Below, one piece after another: positions 24,635-33,981 of a stretch of 59,833 bases of DNA. The position numbers and the translations under genes are program-made. The notes under the pieces are model-generated. The model worked only from the letters and a program-made list of their open reading frames with translations, had not been told where the DNA came from and searched no databases. Positions within the stretch are counted from its first letter, which is position 1. Every line of letters starts with the position of its first letter. This DNA comes from a virus. The stretch spans positions 1 through 59,833 of IMG/VR virus record IMGVR_UViG_3300042691_051270; one strand, given 5' to 3'.

Positions 24635-25570
24635 ATGAGAGTTATCATAACGGGTGGAGCTGGATTTATTGGCAGTCATGCTGTAAGACACTTCGTAGAA
24701 TCTGGTGATGATGTTCTCAATGTTGATAAGTTGACCTACGCTTCAAATTTAGAAACAACTAAACTTTCAAAGTTTGTCAATCTTGATATTAAAGACACAA
24801 AATCTCTGTTAGAAGAAGTAGAAAAATTTTGTCCCGACGTAATTGTTAATTTTGCCGCAGAGACACATGTTGATAATTCAATAAACGATTGCAATCCTTT
24901 TATTGAATCCAATATTTTTGGAACTACTTCCGTACTAAAAGTATGTAAGGAACTAAAAATTAAACTTCTTCATATATCAACAGACGAAGTATATGGTCCT
25001 GCATCTTCTAATACATTCACAGAAGATTCTATACTAAATCCAATGAATCCTTATTCTGTTACAAAAGCTGCAGCAGATCTAATGATCAAGTCCTGGTGGA
25101 ATACTTTTGGAATTGACTATATTATAGTTAGACCTTCCAACAATTACGGCCCAGGTCAATACAAAGAAAAGCTAATTCCTAAGTTTCTTGATTGTATAGA
25201 AAATTCAAAAAAATTTCCCCTATATGGAGCAGGAGACCAGGAAAGAGAATGGACTTACGTTGAAGACACTGCAAAAATTGTAAGATCTATTCTAAATAAA
25301 GAATCTGTTGTCTGGAATAACACGTATAACTTGAGCTCCGGCATCTCTTTGAAGAATATCGAAGTATTAAGAAAAGTTCTTAACGCTTACAACAAAAAGA
25401 AAGACAAAACTATTAAATTTGAAGATATTGTAGTTACTTCACAAGATAGACCAGGACATGACAAACGGTACAGCATATCTTCAAAAAAGCTTTCAAGAAT
25501 AATAAAAACTAATTACACATCTTTTGATGACGGACTTGAAAAAACAATAAATGGAATGACAAATGAATAA
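24635..25570 (+). CDS. rmlB: dTDP-glucose 4,6-dehydratase (RmlB-like)
   Basis: Extended SDR enzyme with GGAGFIGSH at residues 7-15, the dehydratase motif STDEVYG with Thr116, Asp117 and Glu118, and Tyr140/Lys144 in YSVTK, plus RPSNNYGPGQY. The Asp-Glu pair after Thr is diagnostic of sugar 4,6-dehydratases. At 311 aa it is slightly shorter than bacterial RmlB (about 340-360). It should convert dTDP-glucose to the 4-keto-6-deoxy sugar. It begins right after the RmlD-like stop. Confidence 0.88.
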   Translation: MRVIITGGAGFIGSHAVRHFVESGDDVLNVDKLTYASNLETTKLSKFVNLDIKDTKSLLEEVEKFCPDVIVNFAAETHVDNSINDCNPFIESNIFGTTSVLKVCKELKIKLLHISTDEVYGPASSNTFTEDSILNPMNPYSVTKAAADLMIKSWWNTFGIDYIIVRPSNNYGPGQYKEKLIPKFLDCIENSKKFPLYGAGDQEREWTYVEDTAKIVRSILNKESVVWNNTYNLSSGISLKNIEVLRKVLNAYNKKKDKTIKFEDIVVTSQDRPGHDKRYSISSKKLSRIIKTNYTSFDDGLEKTINGMTNE

Positions 25571-25922
25571 GCAAATTCACGATTCTTTATCTAAGCTACT
25601 TGTTTCTAAGCTAGAGTCCTACAAAGAGAGTAATTTAAATTCTTCTACGTGTATTCAAATTTATACAGATATCTTCAATTGTCTAGTAGACGTATTTCAA
25701 GAGTCAAACATTCCCATTTCTAATGAAGGTGTTAATCTAATAGCACAGATGTATTATGATTCCGTAAACATAAACGGAAGAGAAGAACTAGATCCAAACA
25801 TCTTTGACAAGAGAGCAAAGCTTGAAAATATTACAACCAAAGAATTGGCGATGCTAGCAACGATGTTTAATGGTACTGCTTTTTCTCCAATATTTGTTCA
25901 CGAAATTAAGAAGAGGTCTTGA
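25563..25922 (+). CDS. Small helical protein of unknown function in glycan operon, 119 aa
   Basis: No domain recognised. Helical, with segments IYTDIFNCLVDVFQESNIPI, NLIAQMYYDSVNINGREELD and ITTKELAMLATMFNGTAFSP. Not secreted, no cysteine cluster. It overlaps rmlB by eight bases and gmd by one base, so it is co-translated with them and may belong to a shared assembly step or be an unrelated passenger. Confidence 0.6.
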   Translation: MNKQIHDSLSKLLVSKLESYKESNLNSSTCIQIYTDIFNCLVDVFQESNIPISNEGVNLIAQMYYDSVNINGREELDPNIFDKRAKLENITTKELAMLATMFNGTAFSPIFVHEIKKRS

Positions 25923-26917
25923 TGAAAAAGGCATTTATAACAGGTGTGACAGGTCAAGATGGAAGCTATCTTGTAGATCTTTTAATAGACAAAGGATACG
26001 AAGTACATGGTCTTATAAGACAGTCAACACAATTCACACCAGATAGGTGGGGTCATCTCAAGAATGCTATGTTGACCAACAAGCTAGTTGTCCACCACGG
26101 AGATTTAATGGACGCGTCTGGTATGAGAGGACTGCTAGAAGACATAGGGCCTGATGAAGTTTATAATCTTGCAGCTCAAAGTCACGTAGGTCTTTCTTTC
26201 GATCAGCCTGTTAATACTTCTGAAGTAACTGCTTTAGGTGCACTTAATCTTCTCGACGCAATTAGAAGATCAAAAATTAATTGTAAATTTTATCAAGCAT
26301 CATCCAGCGAAATGTTTGGCAAAGTGAGAGAAACTCCACAAAATGAATCTACGCCGTTCTACCCTAGAAGCCCATATGGATGTGCAAAGGTGTATGCCCA
26401 TTACATCACCCAGAACTATAGAGAATCATATGGAATATTTGCATGTAGCGGAATTCTTTTTAATCATGAGTCTGAGCGCAGAGGAGAAAATTTCGTCACA
26501 AGAAAGATAACGAGGGCTGTTGGAAGAATTAAGGAAGGTCTTCAGGAAGATCTTAAGCTGGGAAATACTTCTGCCATGAGAGACTGGGGTTATGCTCCTG
26601 AATATGTGGAAGCAATGTGGCGAATGTTACAGCATGAATCTCCTGAAGATTTTGTGATTGGAACAGGAGTGCAGCATTCTGTTCATGATTTTGTGAATGC
26701 AGCATTTGAAGCTGCTCAACTTGATCCTAAAAAATATTTAAAGATAGACGAGAAATTCATGAGGCCTTCAGAAGTTGATACTCTGACAGGCGACTACAAC
26801 AAAGCAAAAACTTTACTTGGGTGGTCTCCCAAAGTTGATTTTAAGTCTTTGGTCACTAAAATGGTAGTTCATGACATTGAACTTGCAAAAAGAGAAAAGG
26901 CTTCACTTGGTCTATGA
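25922..26917 (+). CDS. gmd: GDP-mannose 4,6-dehydratase
   Basis: Strong match to GMD: FITGVTGQDGSYLVDLL at the N-terminus, YNLAAQSHVGLSF, SSSEMFGKVRETPQNE with Glu130, and Tyr152/Lys156 in SPYGCAK, then NHESERRGENFVTRKI, a GMD signature. It should make GDP-4-keto-6-deoxymannose, the precursor of GDP-fucose, GDP-rhamnose or GDP-perosamine. The next enzyme for those sugars is not obvious here unless the RmlD-like protein or the host supplies it. The start is the ATG at 25922, sharing one base with the previous stop. 331 aa, slightly shorter than bacterial GMD. Confidence 0.93.
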   Translation: MKKAFITGVTGQDGSYLVDLLIDKGYEVHGLIRQSTQFTPDRWGHLKNAMLTNKLVVHHGDLMDASGMRGLLEDIGPDEVYNLAAQSHVGLSFDQPVNTSEVTALGALNLLDAIRRSKINCKFYQASSSEMFGKVRETPQNESTPFYPRSPYGCAKVYAHYITQNYRESYGIFACSGILFNHESERRGENFVTRKITRAVGRIKEGLQEDLKLGNTSAMRDWGYAPEYVEAMWRMLQHESPEDFVIGTGVQHSVHDFVNAAFEAAQLDPKKYLKIDEKFMRPSEVDTLTGDYNKAKTLLGWSPKVDFKSLVTKMVVHDIELAKREKASLGL

Positions 26918-27807
26918 ACAAAGTATTTCTACTTAGACCATCAGAAGACTGGATAGTAGACAGGCTTGTTGATGAGTGGTATCAAGATAATTTTGATATT
27001 AGCACAAACAACATAGTTGAAGCTGATGTAGTCTGGTTGATGGCAAGTTGGTGTTATAACAATATACCCAGAAATTTCTTGACAAAAAAGAAGGTTATAA
27101 CTACGATACATCATATCGTAGAAGATAAATTTAACAACAATAAGCTTAAAGAATTTCTAGATAGAGATTCTTTGACATCAGTTTACCACGTTCCAAATTT
27201 TAGAACAGAAAAATTTGTAAAAAATATAACAGATAAACCTGTTCATGTAATTCCTTATTGGGCAAATCAAAAAATTTGGAAAAGGACAGGAGATAAGAAA
27301 GATCTTAGAGCAAAGCATGGACTGCCTGTCGATAGTTTCTGCGTGGGATCATTTCAAAGAGATACGGAAGGTTCCGATCTTTTGTCTCCAAAGTTAGAAA
27401 AAGGCCCAGATCTTCTAGTTGACTATCTAGAGAAGATAAAAAGAGATGATCTTCATGTTGTCCTTGCAGGTTGGCGTAGACAATATGTCATTAATAAGCT
27501 GATGGACTTAAACATCAATTACACATATTTTGATAGACCATCTCAGAATGTCTTGAACGAGCTATATCAATGCCTTGATCTATACCCTGTTACATCTAGG
27601 TGTGAAGGCGGTCCACAGTCTTTGATAGAATGCGGTCTTCTCAATATACCGGTCGTATCCAGGCCCGTAGGAATCGCTGAGATTGTTCTTGAAAAAGATT
27701 CAATATCAGAAGATGTTTCCAAAGCAATTTCTCAAGTTCCTAACGTAGATCTTCTAAAGATTCCATCGGGTTATTCATCTTATAGAAATTTAATATTATC
27801 TCTCTAG
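26914..27807 (+). CDS. GT4-like glycosyltransferase, 297 aa
   Basis: GT-B fold elements: VIPYWANQKIWKR (acceptor-domain end), FCVGSFQRDTEGSDL, an LEKGPDLLVDYLEKIK helix, VVLAGWRRQYVINKL and, at the donor site, CEGGPQSLIECGLLNIPVVS with an E-x7-E arrangement. No membrane segment. ATGA overlap with gmd. Donor unknown. Confidence 0.85.
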   Translation: MNKVFLLRPSEDWIVDRLVDEWYQDNFDISTNNIVEADVVWLMASWCYNNIPRNFLTKKKVITTIHHIVEDKFNNNKLKEFLDRDSLTSVYHVPNFRTEKFVKNITDKPVHVIPYWANQKIWKRTGDKKDLRAKHGLPVDSFCVGSFQRDTEGSDLLSPKLEKGPDLLVDYLEKIKRDDLHVVLAGWRRQYVINKLMDLNINYTYFDRPSQNVLNELYQCLDLYPVTSRCEGGPQSLIECGLLNIPVVSRPVGIAEIVLEKDSISEDVSKAISQVPNVDLLKIPSGYSSYRNLILSL

Positions 27808-27808
27808 G

Positions 27809-28510
27809 ATGAAAATAACCCACATTAAAGAAAAACTATCTCAACTTGGCTGCCCTGTTGATTCTCTGTCTTTGGGAGATTTTGACACAATAGGAGAATT
27901 TACAGCAAAAAAAACTAGATCTCCTGGATCTGACCTTTACAAGAAGGTAGGCTGTTTTTATAGACCCAATTACGAAAGAGGCATGCTAATTCATGCACTA
28001 ATAAAAAAGTATAACGTAAGTTCATATCTTGAGGTAGGGTTTGGTAGAGGATATTCCGCCTTTTGTGCCGTTAAAGCGATGGAAGAAGCTGGTATTGATG
28101 GCAAGGTAACTACAATAGATCCAAACTTTGACAAGAATCACATACAAAATCTATTAAAGATATTTCCTTCAAGCTGGTTTCAAAGAATAAACTTTGTTCA
28201 AGAAAAATCAGAAATTGCTCTTAAAAATATTGGCAATTTTGACATGATATACATTGATGGAGATCACACTTACGAAGGTGTAAAGAAAGACTGGGATTTA
28301 TGTAAAGATAAATGGCAAAAAGTTCTTCTCTTTGACGATTATCACATGCCTTCAAAAGTTCAAAAAGACATAGAGTGTTCAAAATTAATCAATGAAATTG
28401 AAGATGAATCTAAAGAACTCATAATCATGGATAGGAGAATTTTCTTTGACGATAGAAGGCTTTCTGATGAAGAAATAGATTACGGTCAGGTTCTACTAAC
28501 CCGGTTTTAA
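27809..28510 (+). CDS. SAM-dependent methyltransferase, class I (Methyltransf_24 type), 233 aa
   Basis: Motif I is YLEVGFGRGYSAFCAVKAM; after VTTIDPN comes the distinctive DMIYIDGDHTYEGVKKDW and then LLFDDYHMP. That order fits the small-molecule methyltransferase family often found in glycan clusters. It may methylate a sugar hydroxyl or amine. Placed one base after the previous gene. Confidence 0.85.
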   Translation: MKITHIKEKLSQLGCPVDSLSLGDFDTIGEFTAKKTRSPGSDLYKKVGCFYRPNYERGMLIHALIKKYNVSSYLEVGFGRGYSAFCAVKAMEEAGIDGKVTTIDPNFDKNHIQNLLKIFPSSWFQRINFVQEKSEIALKNIGNFDMIYIDGDHTYEGVKKDWDLCKDKWQKVLLFDDYHMPSKVQKDIECSKLINEIEDESKELIIMDRRIFFDDRRLSDEEIDYGQVLLTRF

Positions 28511-28514
28511 TAAC

Positions 28515-29621
28515 ATGAAAAAGCTATACGTTTTTAATTCTCCATCTTACGTAATGGACCACCCAAGCCACACTTGTGGACAAGTGCTAAACTCAGACCC
28601 ACTTTCTGAGCATTACACATACATGTATTATAACTTTATTAAGTTTGGACTTGTAGATCAGGTAGTCATTTTTCCAAGAAAAGGACCCCACGACAATCAC
28701 AGAGATGAAATTATAGACAAGATAGAAGTAGAAAAAGGAAAATTTATTGTCAATAATTGGGATAGAGAAAATATGATAAAAATTATTAACTCTGATCCTG
28801 GATCTTATGGTTATTGTTTTAGCGAATATGAAACATGCAGGGAATTAAAAGACATATTCGTTATGTTCAATCCAGTTATTCTTGGTACTAATTCTAGAAA
28901 TTGTCTTGACAAGAAATACCACCATTACGCTATCTTGGAAGGAATTTCTCATCAAGCAAAATTTAAAACAGTCCCGGCAGATATTCCCATAGGAATATCG
29001 AGAACAACTTGCAAGAAATTTACAGAACTAGACGTAGACAAAATTCAAAAGACAGAAAAAGTCTACGACTGGATAATGATTTCTTCTTTCGATCCAAGAA
29101 AAAGACAAGTTGAATTCTTAAGAATGTTGTCAAGAGATCCAAGATTTAAAAACTTAAAGGGCTGCATAGCAGGAAGAAACCCTGACAATAAAGGATATCT
29201 CAATAATGGACACCACGTCCTTAAAGAAGTCAAAAATATAGCTTCAAATGTAGACATATACTTTAATACAAACGATGAGCTAAAGATCGAATTACTCTCA
29301 AAGAGCAAGATTTTTGTAAATACCGCCGAGTTTGAATATGGACCGAGGGCAATGATAGAGGCCATTCAAGCAGGAGTACCAATTTTTACTATGCCTCATA
29401 TTGGTGTTTCGGACCTAGTAACACCAGGTAAAAACGGTGAGACAATTCAAAGAATGGAAGATGTCTCAAAATTTTATGAAATGCTAGACAAGTATAATGC
29501 TGGCGAGTATCTAACTTCCGCCAAGCATGTATCTCAGTCTATCAAGCCCGAATTCATATACCCAGAGCTGGTAAAAGACATAAAAGAAAAGAGTAAAATT
29601 TTTAATGAAAATCTATTTTAA
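28515..29621 (+). CDS. GT-B glycosyltransferase, 368 aa
   Basis: The C-terminal half has ISSFDPRKRQVEFLRMLSRD, LKGCIAGRNPDNKGYL, and the donor-site stretch EYGPRAMIEAIQAGVPIFTM with E-x7-E, typical of GT4. The N-terminal half (VFNSPSYVMDHPSHTCGQVL) is not a standard GT4 start and may bind an unusual acceptor. Overlaps the next gene by 17 bases. Confidence 0.8.
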   Translation: MKKLYVFNSPSYVMDHPSHTCGQVLNSDPLSEHYTYMYYNFIKFGLVDQVVIFPRKGPHDNHRDEIIDKIEVEKGKFIVNNWDRENMIKIINSDPGSYGYCFSEYETCRELKDIFVMFNPVILGTNSRNCLDKKYHHYAILEGISHQAKFKTVPADIPIGISRTTCKKFTELDVDKIQKTEKVYDWIMISSFDPRKRQVEFLRMLSRDPRFKNLKGCIAGRNPDNKGYLNNGHHVLKEVKNIASNVDIYFNTNDELKIELLSKSKIFVNTAEFEYGPRAMIEAIQAGVPIFTMPHIGVSDLVTPGKNGETIQRMEDVSKFYEMLDKYNAGEYLTSAKHVSQSIKPEFIYPELVKDIKEKSKIFNENLF

Positions 29622-30522
29622 CAGAAGACCTAATCCTGGACCTTGGGGTGGAGGATCTAAAGTTCTTTCTGCGATAGTGGAAGAAGCTCAAAGAAGGAAA
29701 CATCAAGTTTTCTTCGAAGAAGAGCTACATAAATCTAATTCATTTGACATTTATTTTTGTTTGGATCCAAGATCTACTCAGCATGTCTCTTACATGGACA
29801 TGCTCTTAAAGAGAAGAAATAATAGTAATTCTAAAATTGTTCAAAGAATAGGTGATCTTGGAACACATGGCAAGCCTGAGCTTTTTGACATAGTTTCCCA
29901 GACTGCTAGACTTTCTGACGTACTGATATATCCGAGCTTCTGGGCTAAGAATTACCTTGGTCTAAATCATAAGAACGACAAGGTCATAGCAAATGCTCCT
30001 CTGAAAGATTTCTTTCTCAATACAAATAAACTTCAGTTTTCCAATACTATAAAGATAGTGTCTCATCACTGGTCCAACAACCAGATGAAAGGATTTGACT
30101 TATACCAAGAATTAGATGAATTTTGTATAAATAGCAAGGGTGAATACAGTTTTCTTTTCGTAGGAAGAAAACCTGAAGGAGTTAATCTAACAAATTACCT
30201 CGGACCCCAAGATACGCAAAGTCTTTCAAGAATTTTACCTGAAAATCATCTTTATATAACTGCATCTAAGAAAGAGGCAGGAGCGAATCACGTACTAGAA
30301 GCTATGGCTGCAGGTCTTCCTGTTCTTTACCATTGTGAAGGAGGAAGTATTAATGAATATTGTCAAAATAATGGAATGAGTTACAATAACTTTGAGAATC
30401 TAAAAGATATACTAAAAAATAAAAAGACAGAGTTTGAAAATCTCTACAAGGAATCTTGTTACGTAAGAAATTCTCACGATATGTCAAAAGAATACTTAGA
30501 TTTCTTGGAGGAAATTGCATGA
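29605..30522 (+). CDS. GT4-like glycosyltransferase, 305 aa
   Basis: Begins MKIYFNRRPNPGPWGGGSKV, a glycine-rich acceptor loop, followed by DVLIYPSFWAKNYLG, VSHHWSNNQMKGFDLYQELD, FLFVGRKPEG and ASKKEAGANHVLEAMAAGLP, the donor-binding E-x7-E motif. A complete compact GT-B enzyme with no membrane segment. It overlaps both neighbours. Confidence 0.85.
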   Translation: MKIYFNRRPNPGPWGGGSKVLSAIVEEAQRRKHQVFFEEELHKSNSFDIYFCLDPRSTQHVSYMDMLLKRRNNSNSKIVQRIGDLGTHGKPELFDIVSQTARLSDVLIYPSFWAKNYLGLNHKNDKVIANAPLKDFFLNTNKLQFSNTIKIVSHHWSNNQMKGFDLYQELDEFCINSKGEYSFLFVGRKPEGVNLTNYLGPQDTQSLSRILPENHLYITASKKEAGANHVLEAMAAGLPVLYHCEGGSINEYCQNNGMSYNNFENLKDILKNKKTEFENLYKESCYVRNSHDMSKEYLDFLEEIA

Positions 30523-31232
30523 AGGTTAACATAAGCATAGATGATGTCTCACCTCATCCCTTGTCTTCAATAAAAGTTTTAGATTCCTGCTTTGAATTAA
30601 TAGAAAAATTTCCCAATATTAAGTTTACACTTTTTATTCCTATCGCCTATTGGCGAACAATAAAAAGAGAAACTATATCCGACAGACCCTTGGTTATTTC
30701 TGACTATCAAGATTTTATTTTCTTTATCAATAGCCTACCTGAAAAAAATTTCGAGATTTGCTATCACGGATTATTTCATGGAATACCGGGGAAATCAGAT
30801 AATGATGAATTTCAATACTTGACATACGATCAGGCCATTGAAAAATTCAATACAATGTTTTCAATTGTATCTCAATCAGGTCTAGAGAGTAAGTTTAAAA
30901 AGATTTTCAGGCCACCAGCATGGAGAATGTCTCCTAGTGCTATAAAAGCTGCGGCAGACGTTGGAATTAAGACACTTGCTCTTTCAAAAAAAGACTATGC
31001 AAAAGAGACTTACGCAAAAGAAGACGAATCCTTCAATAAGGTAGTCTATTACGACATAAGTCCACCCTTCGAGCCCCTACCAGAAACTTATGAAAGAGAA
31101 GCTCTTGAAATAGTTTACCATGCGTGCGAATGGGACAAAAGTTATTTGAGTAAAAACATGAAGGAAGATCTTCAAAATTGGATCCTGAGAAAAGAAGAAA
31201 GTATACAATTTTGTTTTATTGAAGAATTATAA
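30519..31232 (+). CDS. Polysaccharide deacetylase-like protein, 237 aa
   Basis: The start is the ATG at 30519 (GGAGG ahead of it) overlapping the previous stop; longer forms start inside the previous gene. NodB-type metal ligands are visible: SIDDVS with Asp8/Asp9, and YHGLFHG with His83 and His87, followed by FRPPAWRMSPSAIKAAADVG, the Arg/Pro motif of carbohydrate esterase family 4. It may remove acetyl groups from an amino sugar in the glycan being made. No signal peptide, so it should act in the cytoplasm, unlike most bacterial deacetylases. Confidence 0.8.
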   Translation: MKVNISIDDVSPHPLSSIKVLDSCFELIEKFPNIKFTLFIPIAYWRTIKRETISDRPLVISDYQDFIFFINSLPEKNFEICYHGLFHGIPGKSDNDEFQYLTYDQAIEKFNTMFSIVSQSGLESKFKKIFRPPAWRMSPSAIKAAADVGIKTLALSKKDYAKETYAKEDESFNKVVYYDISPPFEPLPETYEREALEIVYHACEWDKSYLSKNMKEDLQNWILRKEESIQFCFIEEL

Positions 31233-31236
31233 AAAA

Positions 31237-31980
31237 ATGAGTCAATATGAGATAACAGTAGTGTCAGCTACGTACAAAACTCCCGATCTCCTAGAGATTA
31301 TGATCAAGAGTTTTAAGAAATTCTTAACAAAAGACTTCTCTTTAAAGTTTATAGTGATAGAAAATTCTGATTTTAATTTGGAGAAATTTTCTTCTGAAGA
31401 CTGTTTAGTCTTAAAAAATCCTACTAATTTAAAAAATTCAGATGCTCACGCCGAAGCGCTAGAAATTTCTAAGTCTCACATTAATACCAATTATGTTTTT
31501 ACTTGTCACAGCGATACGTGCGTTGTATCTAGCAGCTTTTTCGATGAATTAAAAAGATGTATAGAAGATAACGTCTTTTTAGCAGGAGTCTGTGAAGACA
31601 AAGCTGACAATAGAGTAAATGCCTTGCACAGTTCAGGTCTTTTTGTTGAATCTTCTTTATTTAAATCTACTTCTCTTTTTCCTGTATACCCGCACATCGA
31701 CTCCGCAGACCTTTTGACAGTCTATTGTAGAGAAAACGGTCTAAAAACTCGTTTATTTAGAAATACCTACAACGACTCTTCACTTGTTGACATTTGCAAT
31801 TCTCCCTTTAGAGAACTTGGAAAAGACTGCGGGATGGATAGGTGTCTTGACTCTTCTAATAAGGTAATGTTTATTCATCAAGGAAGAGGAACGCCAAAAT
31901 ACGATAATTCTTATTCAAATGACAAGAAAATATCTTTTTCTAAGTGGAAACAAATCTGTGACAACATTCTGAACGGCTAA
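31237..31980 (+). CDS. GT2-like glycosyltransferase, 247 aa
   Basis: The start is the ATG at 31237 (MSQYEITVVSATYKTPDLLE); a TTG at 31219 is in frame but overlaps the deacetylase. The opening strand, the FIVIENSDF strand and FTCHSDTCVVSSSFFDEL, where HSDT sits at the usual DxD position, suggest a diverged GT-A glycosyltransferase. The DxD is imperfect, so activity is less certain. Five bases before the next gene. Confidence 0.7.
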   Translation: MSQYEITVVSATYKTPDLLEIMIKSFKKFLTKDFSLKFIVIENSDFNLEKFSSEDCLVLKNPTNLKNSDAHAEALEISKSHINTNYVFTCHSDTCVVSSSFFDELKRCIEDNVFLAGVCEDKADNRVNALHSSGLFVESSLFKSTSLFPVYPHIDSADLLTVYCRENGLKTRLFRNTYNDSSLVDICNSPFRELGKDCGMDRCLDSSNKVMFIHQGRGTPKYDNSYSNDKKISFSKWKQICDNILNG

Positions 31981-31984
31981 TTTA

Positions 31985-32614
31985 ATGAGTAAAAAACTTT
32001 CATATTCTGAAATAGTTTCTTTTAGATCAAAAGTATCTGAAAAATTTCCAAAGCCTATTAGAAAGCCTAGAATGTGGAAGGATTATCCCACTACGGGACC
32101 CGTACTCAATTTTGGATCAGGAAAAAAAGACGGAGCTCACAATTTAGAATTACTTCATTACTATCAGGAAGTATTTTGTTGTGATTCTGATCCAAATTCA
32201 GGAGCAGATTTTTCTTCAATTGAAGAAGTTGACTCAAAATTTAGTCTAATAATCGCTGAACACGTTTTAGAGCATGTTGAAACTAATTATTTTGTTCATG
32301 AATTATCTAAAAGATTCTATGATTTGCTTTTAGATGACGGGAAATTAATAATAACAGTTCCTAACATGTATTGCTATGGAGTCTTCTTTTCTGATTTTGA
32401 TCATAAGAATATTTGCGGCCATTTAGACATGGCGTGCATTATGTGTGCAAGAAATTTACAAATAAGCGACTATTTCTTGTGGTCAAAAATTAAGTACATG
32501 AATCTTCAGAATAATTTTTCAGATACTGAAAAATTTATAGAATCTTTTATAGAAAAACATTACGGTTTACAGACGGACAGGTATGTAACGTTGGTGTTTC
32601 AAAAAAATGGGTAA
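31985..32614 (+). CDS. SAM-dependent methyltransferase, type 11 like, 209 aa
   Basis: SAM-binding loop LNFGSGKKDGAHNLELL, acidic strand end VFCCDSDPNSGADF, and the type-11 motif IIAEHVLEHVETNYFVHE, then DDGKLIITVPN. Probably a small-molecule or sugar methyltransferase. It overlaps the next gene by eight bases. Confidence 0.8.
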   Translation: MSKKLSYSEIVSFRSKVSEKFPKPIRKPRMWKDYPTTGPVLNFGSGKKDGAHNLELLHYYQEVFCCDSDPNSGADFSSIEEVDSKFSLIIAEHVLEHVETNYFVHELSKRFYDLLLDDGKLIITVPNMYCYGVFFSDFDHKNICGHLDMACIMCARNLQISDYFLWSKIKYMNLQNNFSDTEKFIESFIEKHYGLQTDRYVTLVFQKNG

Positions 32615-33245
32615 ATCAGATTTCTTAATATTTCAAGACTATCTAGACATTTTGGGAGAAGTCAATAATCCCAATGTAGAATCCGTTGCATTTTTAGGAT
32701 TTTCTTCTGAAAACGAACTAACAAGAAGAATTTTTGGAAAAATAAGACACTTTTACGATATAAGTCTTGGAAATTGGGATGTTAATACAAACTATTCTTT
32801 GAAAGAAGAATACGACTTAATCATATGTACAAGATGCGCATATTTCTGTAAGATTCCCGATAAATTACTCCTTGAATGTCAGAAAAAGCTAAAAGCAAAC
32901 GGTCATCTTTTAATGGACTGGGGACTGGGTGATCATTGGAGATTTAGCAACTATAAAGTAGGGTGGGTAAGAAACGGAGAGCATGAAAATGCATACTCAA
33001 AAGACAACTTTCTGTATTCCTGCTTTTGGAGAGACAGTCTAGTAAAAGACGAACAGGTAAAGCTCTTCTGGCAGAATGTTTTGTCCATGAAAAACTCTCC
33101 CTACAGTTCAAAAGACGATCTAGCACAGGTAATAAAATCAGAAGTACCTGTATTAATTGACTACAAGACAAAAGAACTAAGAACCAGATTTCTATGGCCA
33201 GAAAAACCGCAGCTTTATATCATTACACTTGTAGATAAGTACTAA
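32607..33245 (+). CDS. Methyltransferase-like protein, 212 aa
   Basis: Rossmann-like order: VESVAFLGFSSENELTRRIF, then EEYDLIICTRCAYFCKIPDK, then QKKLKANGHLLMDWGLGDHW. These are the positions of motifs I, IV and V-VI of class I methyltransferases, but the glycine-rich motif I is eroded (LGFSS). It might be a degenerate or specialised methyltransferase. Overlaps the previous methyltransferase by eight bases. Confidence 0.6.
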   Translation: MGKSDFLIFQDYLDILGEVNNPNVESVAFLGFSSENELTRRIFGKIRHFYDISLGNWDVNTNYSLKEEYDLIICTRCAYFCKIPDKLLLECQKKLKANGHLLMDWGLGDHWRFSNYKVGWVRNGEHENAYSKDNFLYSCFWRDSLVKDEQVKLFWQNVLSMKNSPYSSKDDLAQVIKSEVPVLIDYKTKELRTRFLWPEKPQLYIITLVDKY

Positions 33246-33246
33246 A

Positions 33247-33981
33247 ATGACAAATTTATACAGCACGATATCTGAAGATATTCAAAAGTCAAGAGAGACA
33301 GTTAGAAATATGGGTCTCTCTGTTGGAGACAACGTATTCACAATATGCTACGCTCTTGAAAAAACAAAAAATTTAAAAGGGTCTTACGTTGAATGCGGTG
33401 TTTTTAAGGGAACCACTCTTTTAACTGCAAATGAATTTTGTAGACTAAGAAAGATAGATAGGAATTTTATCGGTTGTGACACTTTTTCAGGTTTTCCTGA
33501 GACAGAAGAAGTCAACAACAACGACAAGCCTGAGATGTTTGAAAAGCTACACAGCGAAGGAAGAATAACAAAAAATCACTATGAATTAAGCAAGAAAAGG
33601 CTAGTTTCTTTATCTAATCAAGAGCACCTTTCGACTGAGTATTTTGCAAATACTGAAAGTCTAGTGTTTTCTGAGTCTTCAAACAGGAATATAAGATTAA
33701 TAAAAGGTAAATTTTCAGACACGCTGCCTTTTTTAAAAGAAGAAATAGCTGTTCTTCATATTGACTGTGATCTGTACGATCCTTATAAAATTTGCCTGGA
33801 AACTCAATTTTGCAACGTTGCCAAAGGCGGAATAATAGTTCTAGACGAATATTACTCCTTAAAGTACCCAGGAGCTAGAATAGCCGTAGATGAATTCCTC
33901 AAATCTTTAAATTCTAATACCTATGAATTAAAAATGCATCTAACAGGCGATTTTGAGAGATGGTTCATAGTAAAGAAGTAA
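33247..33981 (+). CDS. TylF/MycF-family O-methyltransferase, 244 aa
   Basis: Clear TylF-family pattern: GSYVECGVFKGTTLLTANEF, IGCDTFSGFPE, LIKGKFSDTLPFL, LHIDCDLYDPYKICLETQF and IIVLDEYYSLKYPGARIAVD. This family uses SAM and a metal ion to methylate sugar hydroxyls (macrocin, mycinamicin) and is common in bacterial and phage glycan clusters. Complete length. It overlaps the next gene by 22 bases. Confidence 0.88.
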   Translation: MTNLYSTISEDIQKSRETVRNMGLSVGDNVFTICYALEKTKNLKGSYVECGVFKGTTLLTANEFCRLRKIDRNFIGCDTFSGFPETEEVNNNDKPEMFEKLHSEGRITKNHYELSKKRLVSLSNQEHLSTEYFANTESLVFSESSNRNIRLIKGKFSDTLPFLKEEIAVLHIDCDLYDPYKICLETQFCNVAKGGIIVLDEYYSLKYPGARIAVDEFLKSLNSNTYELKMHLTGDFERWFIVKK

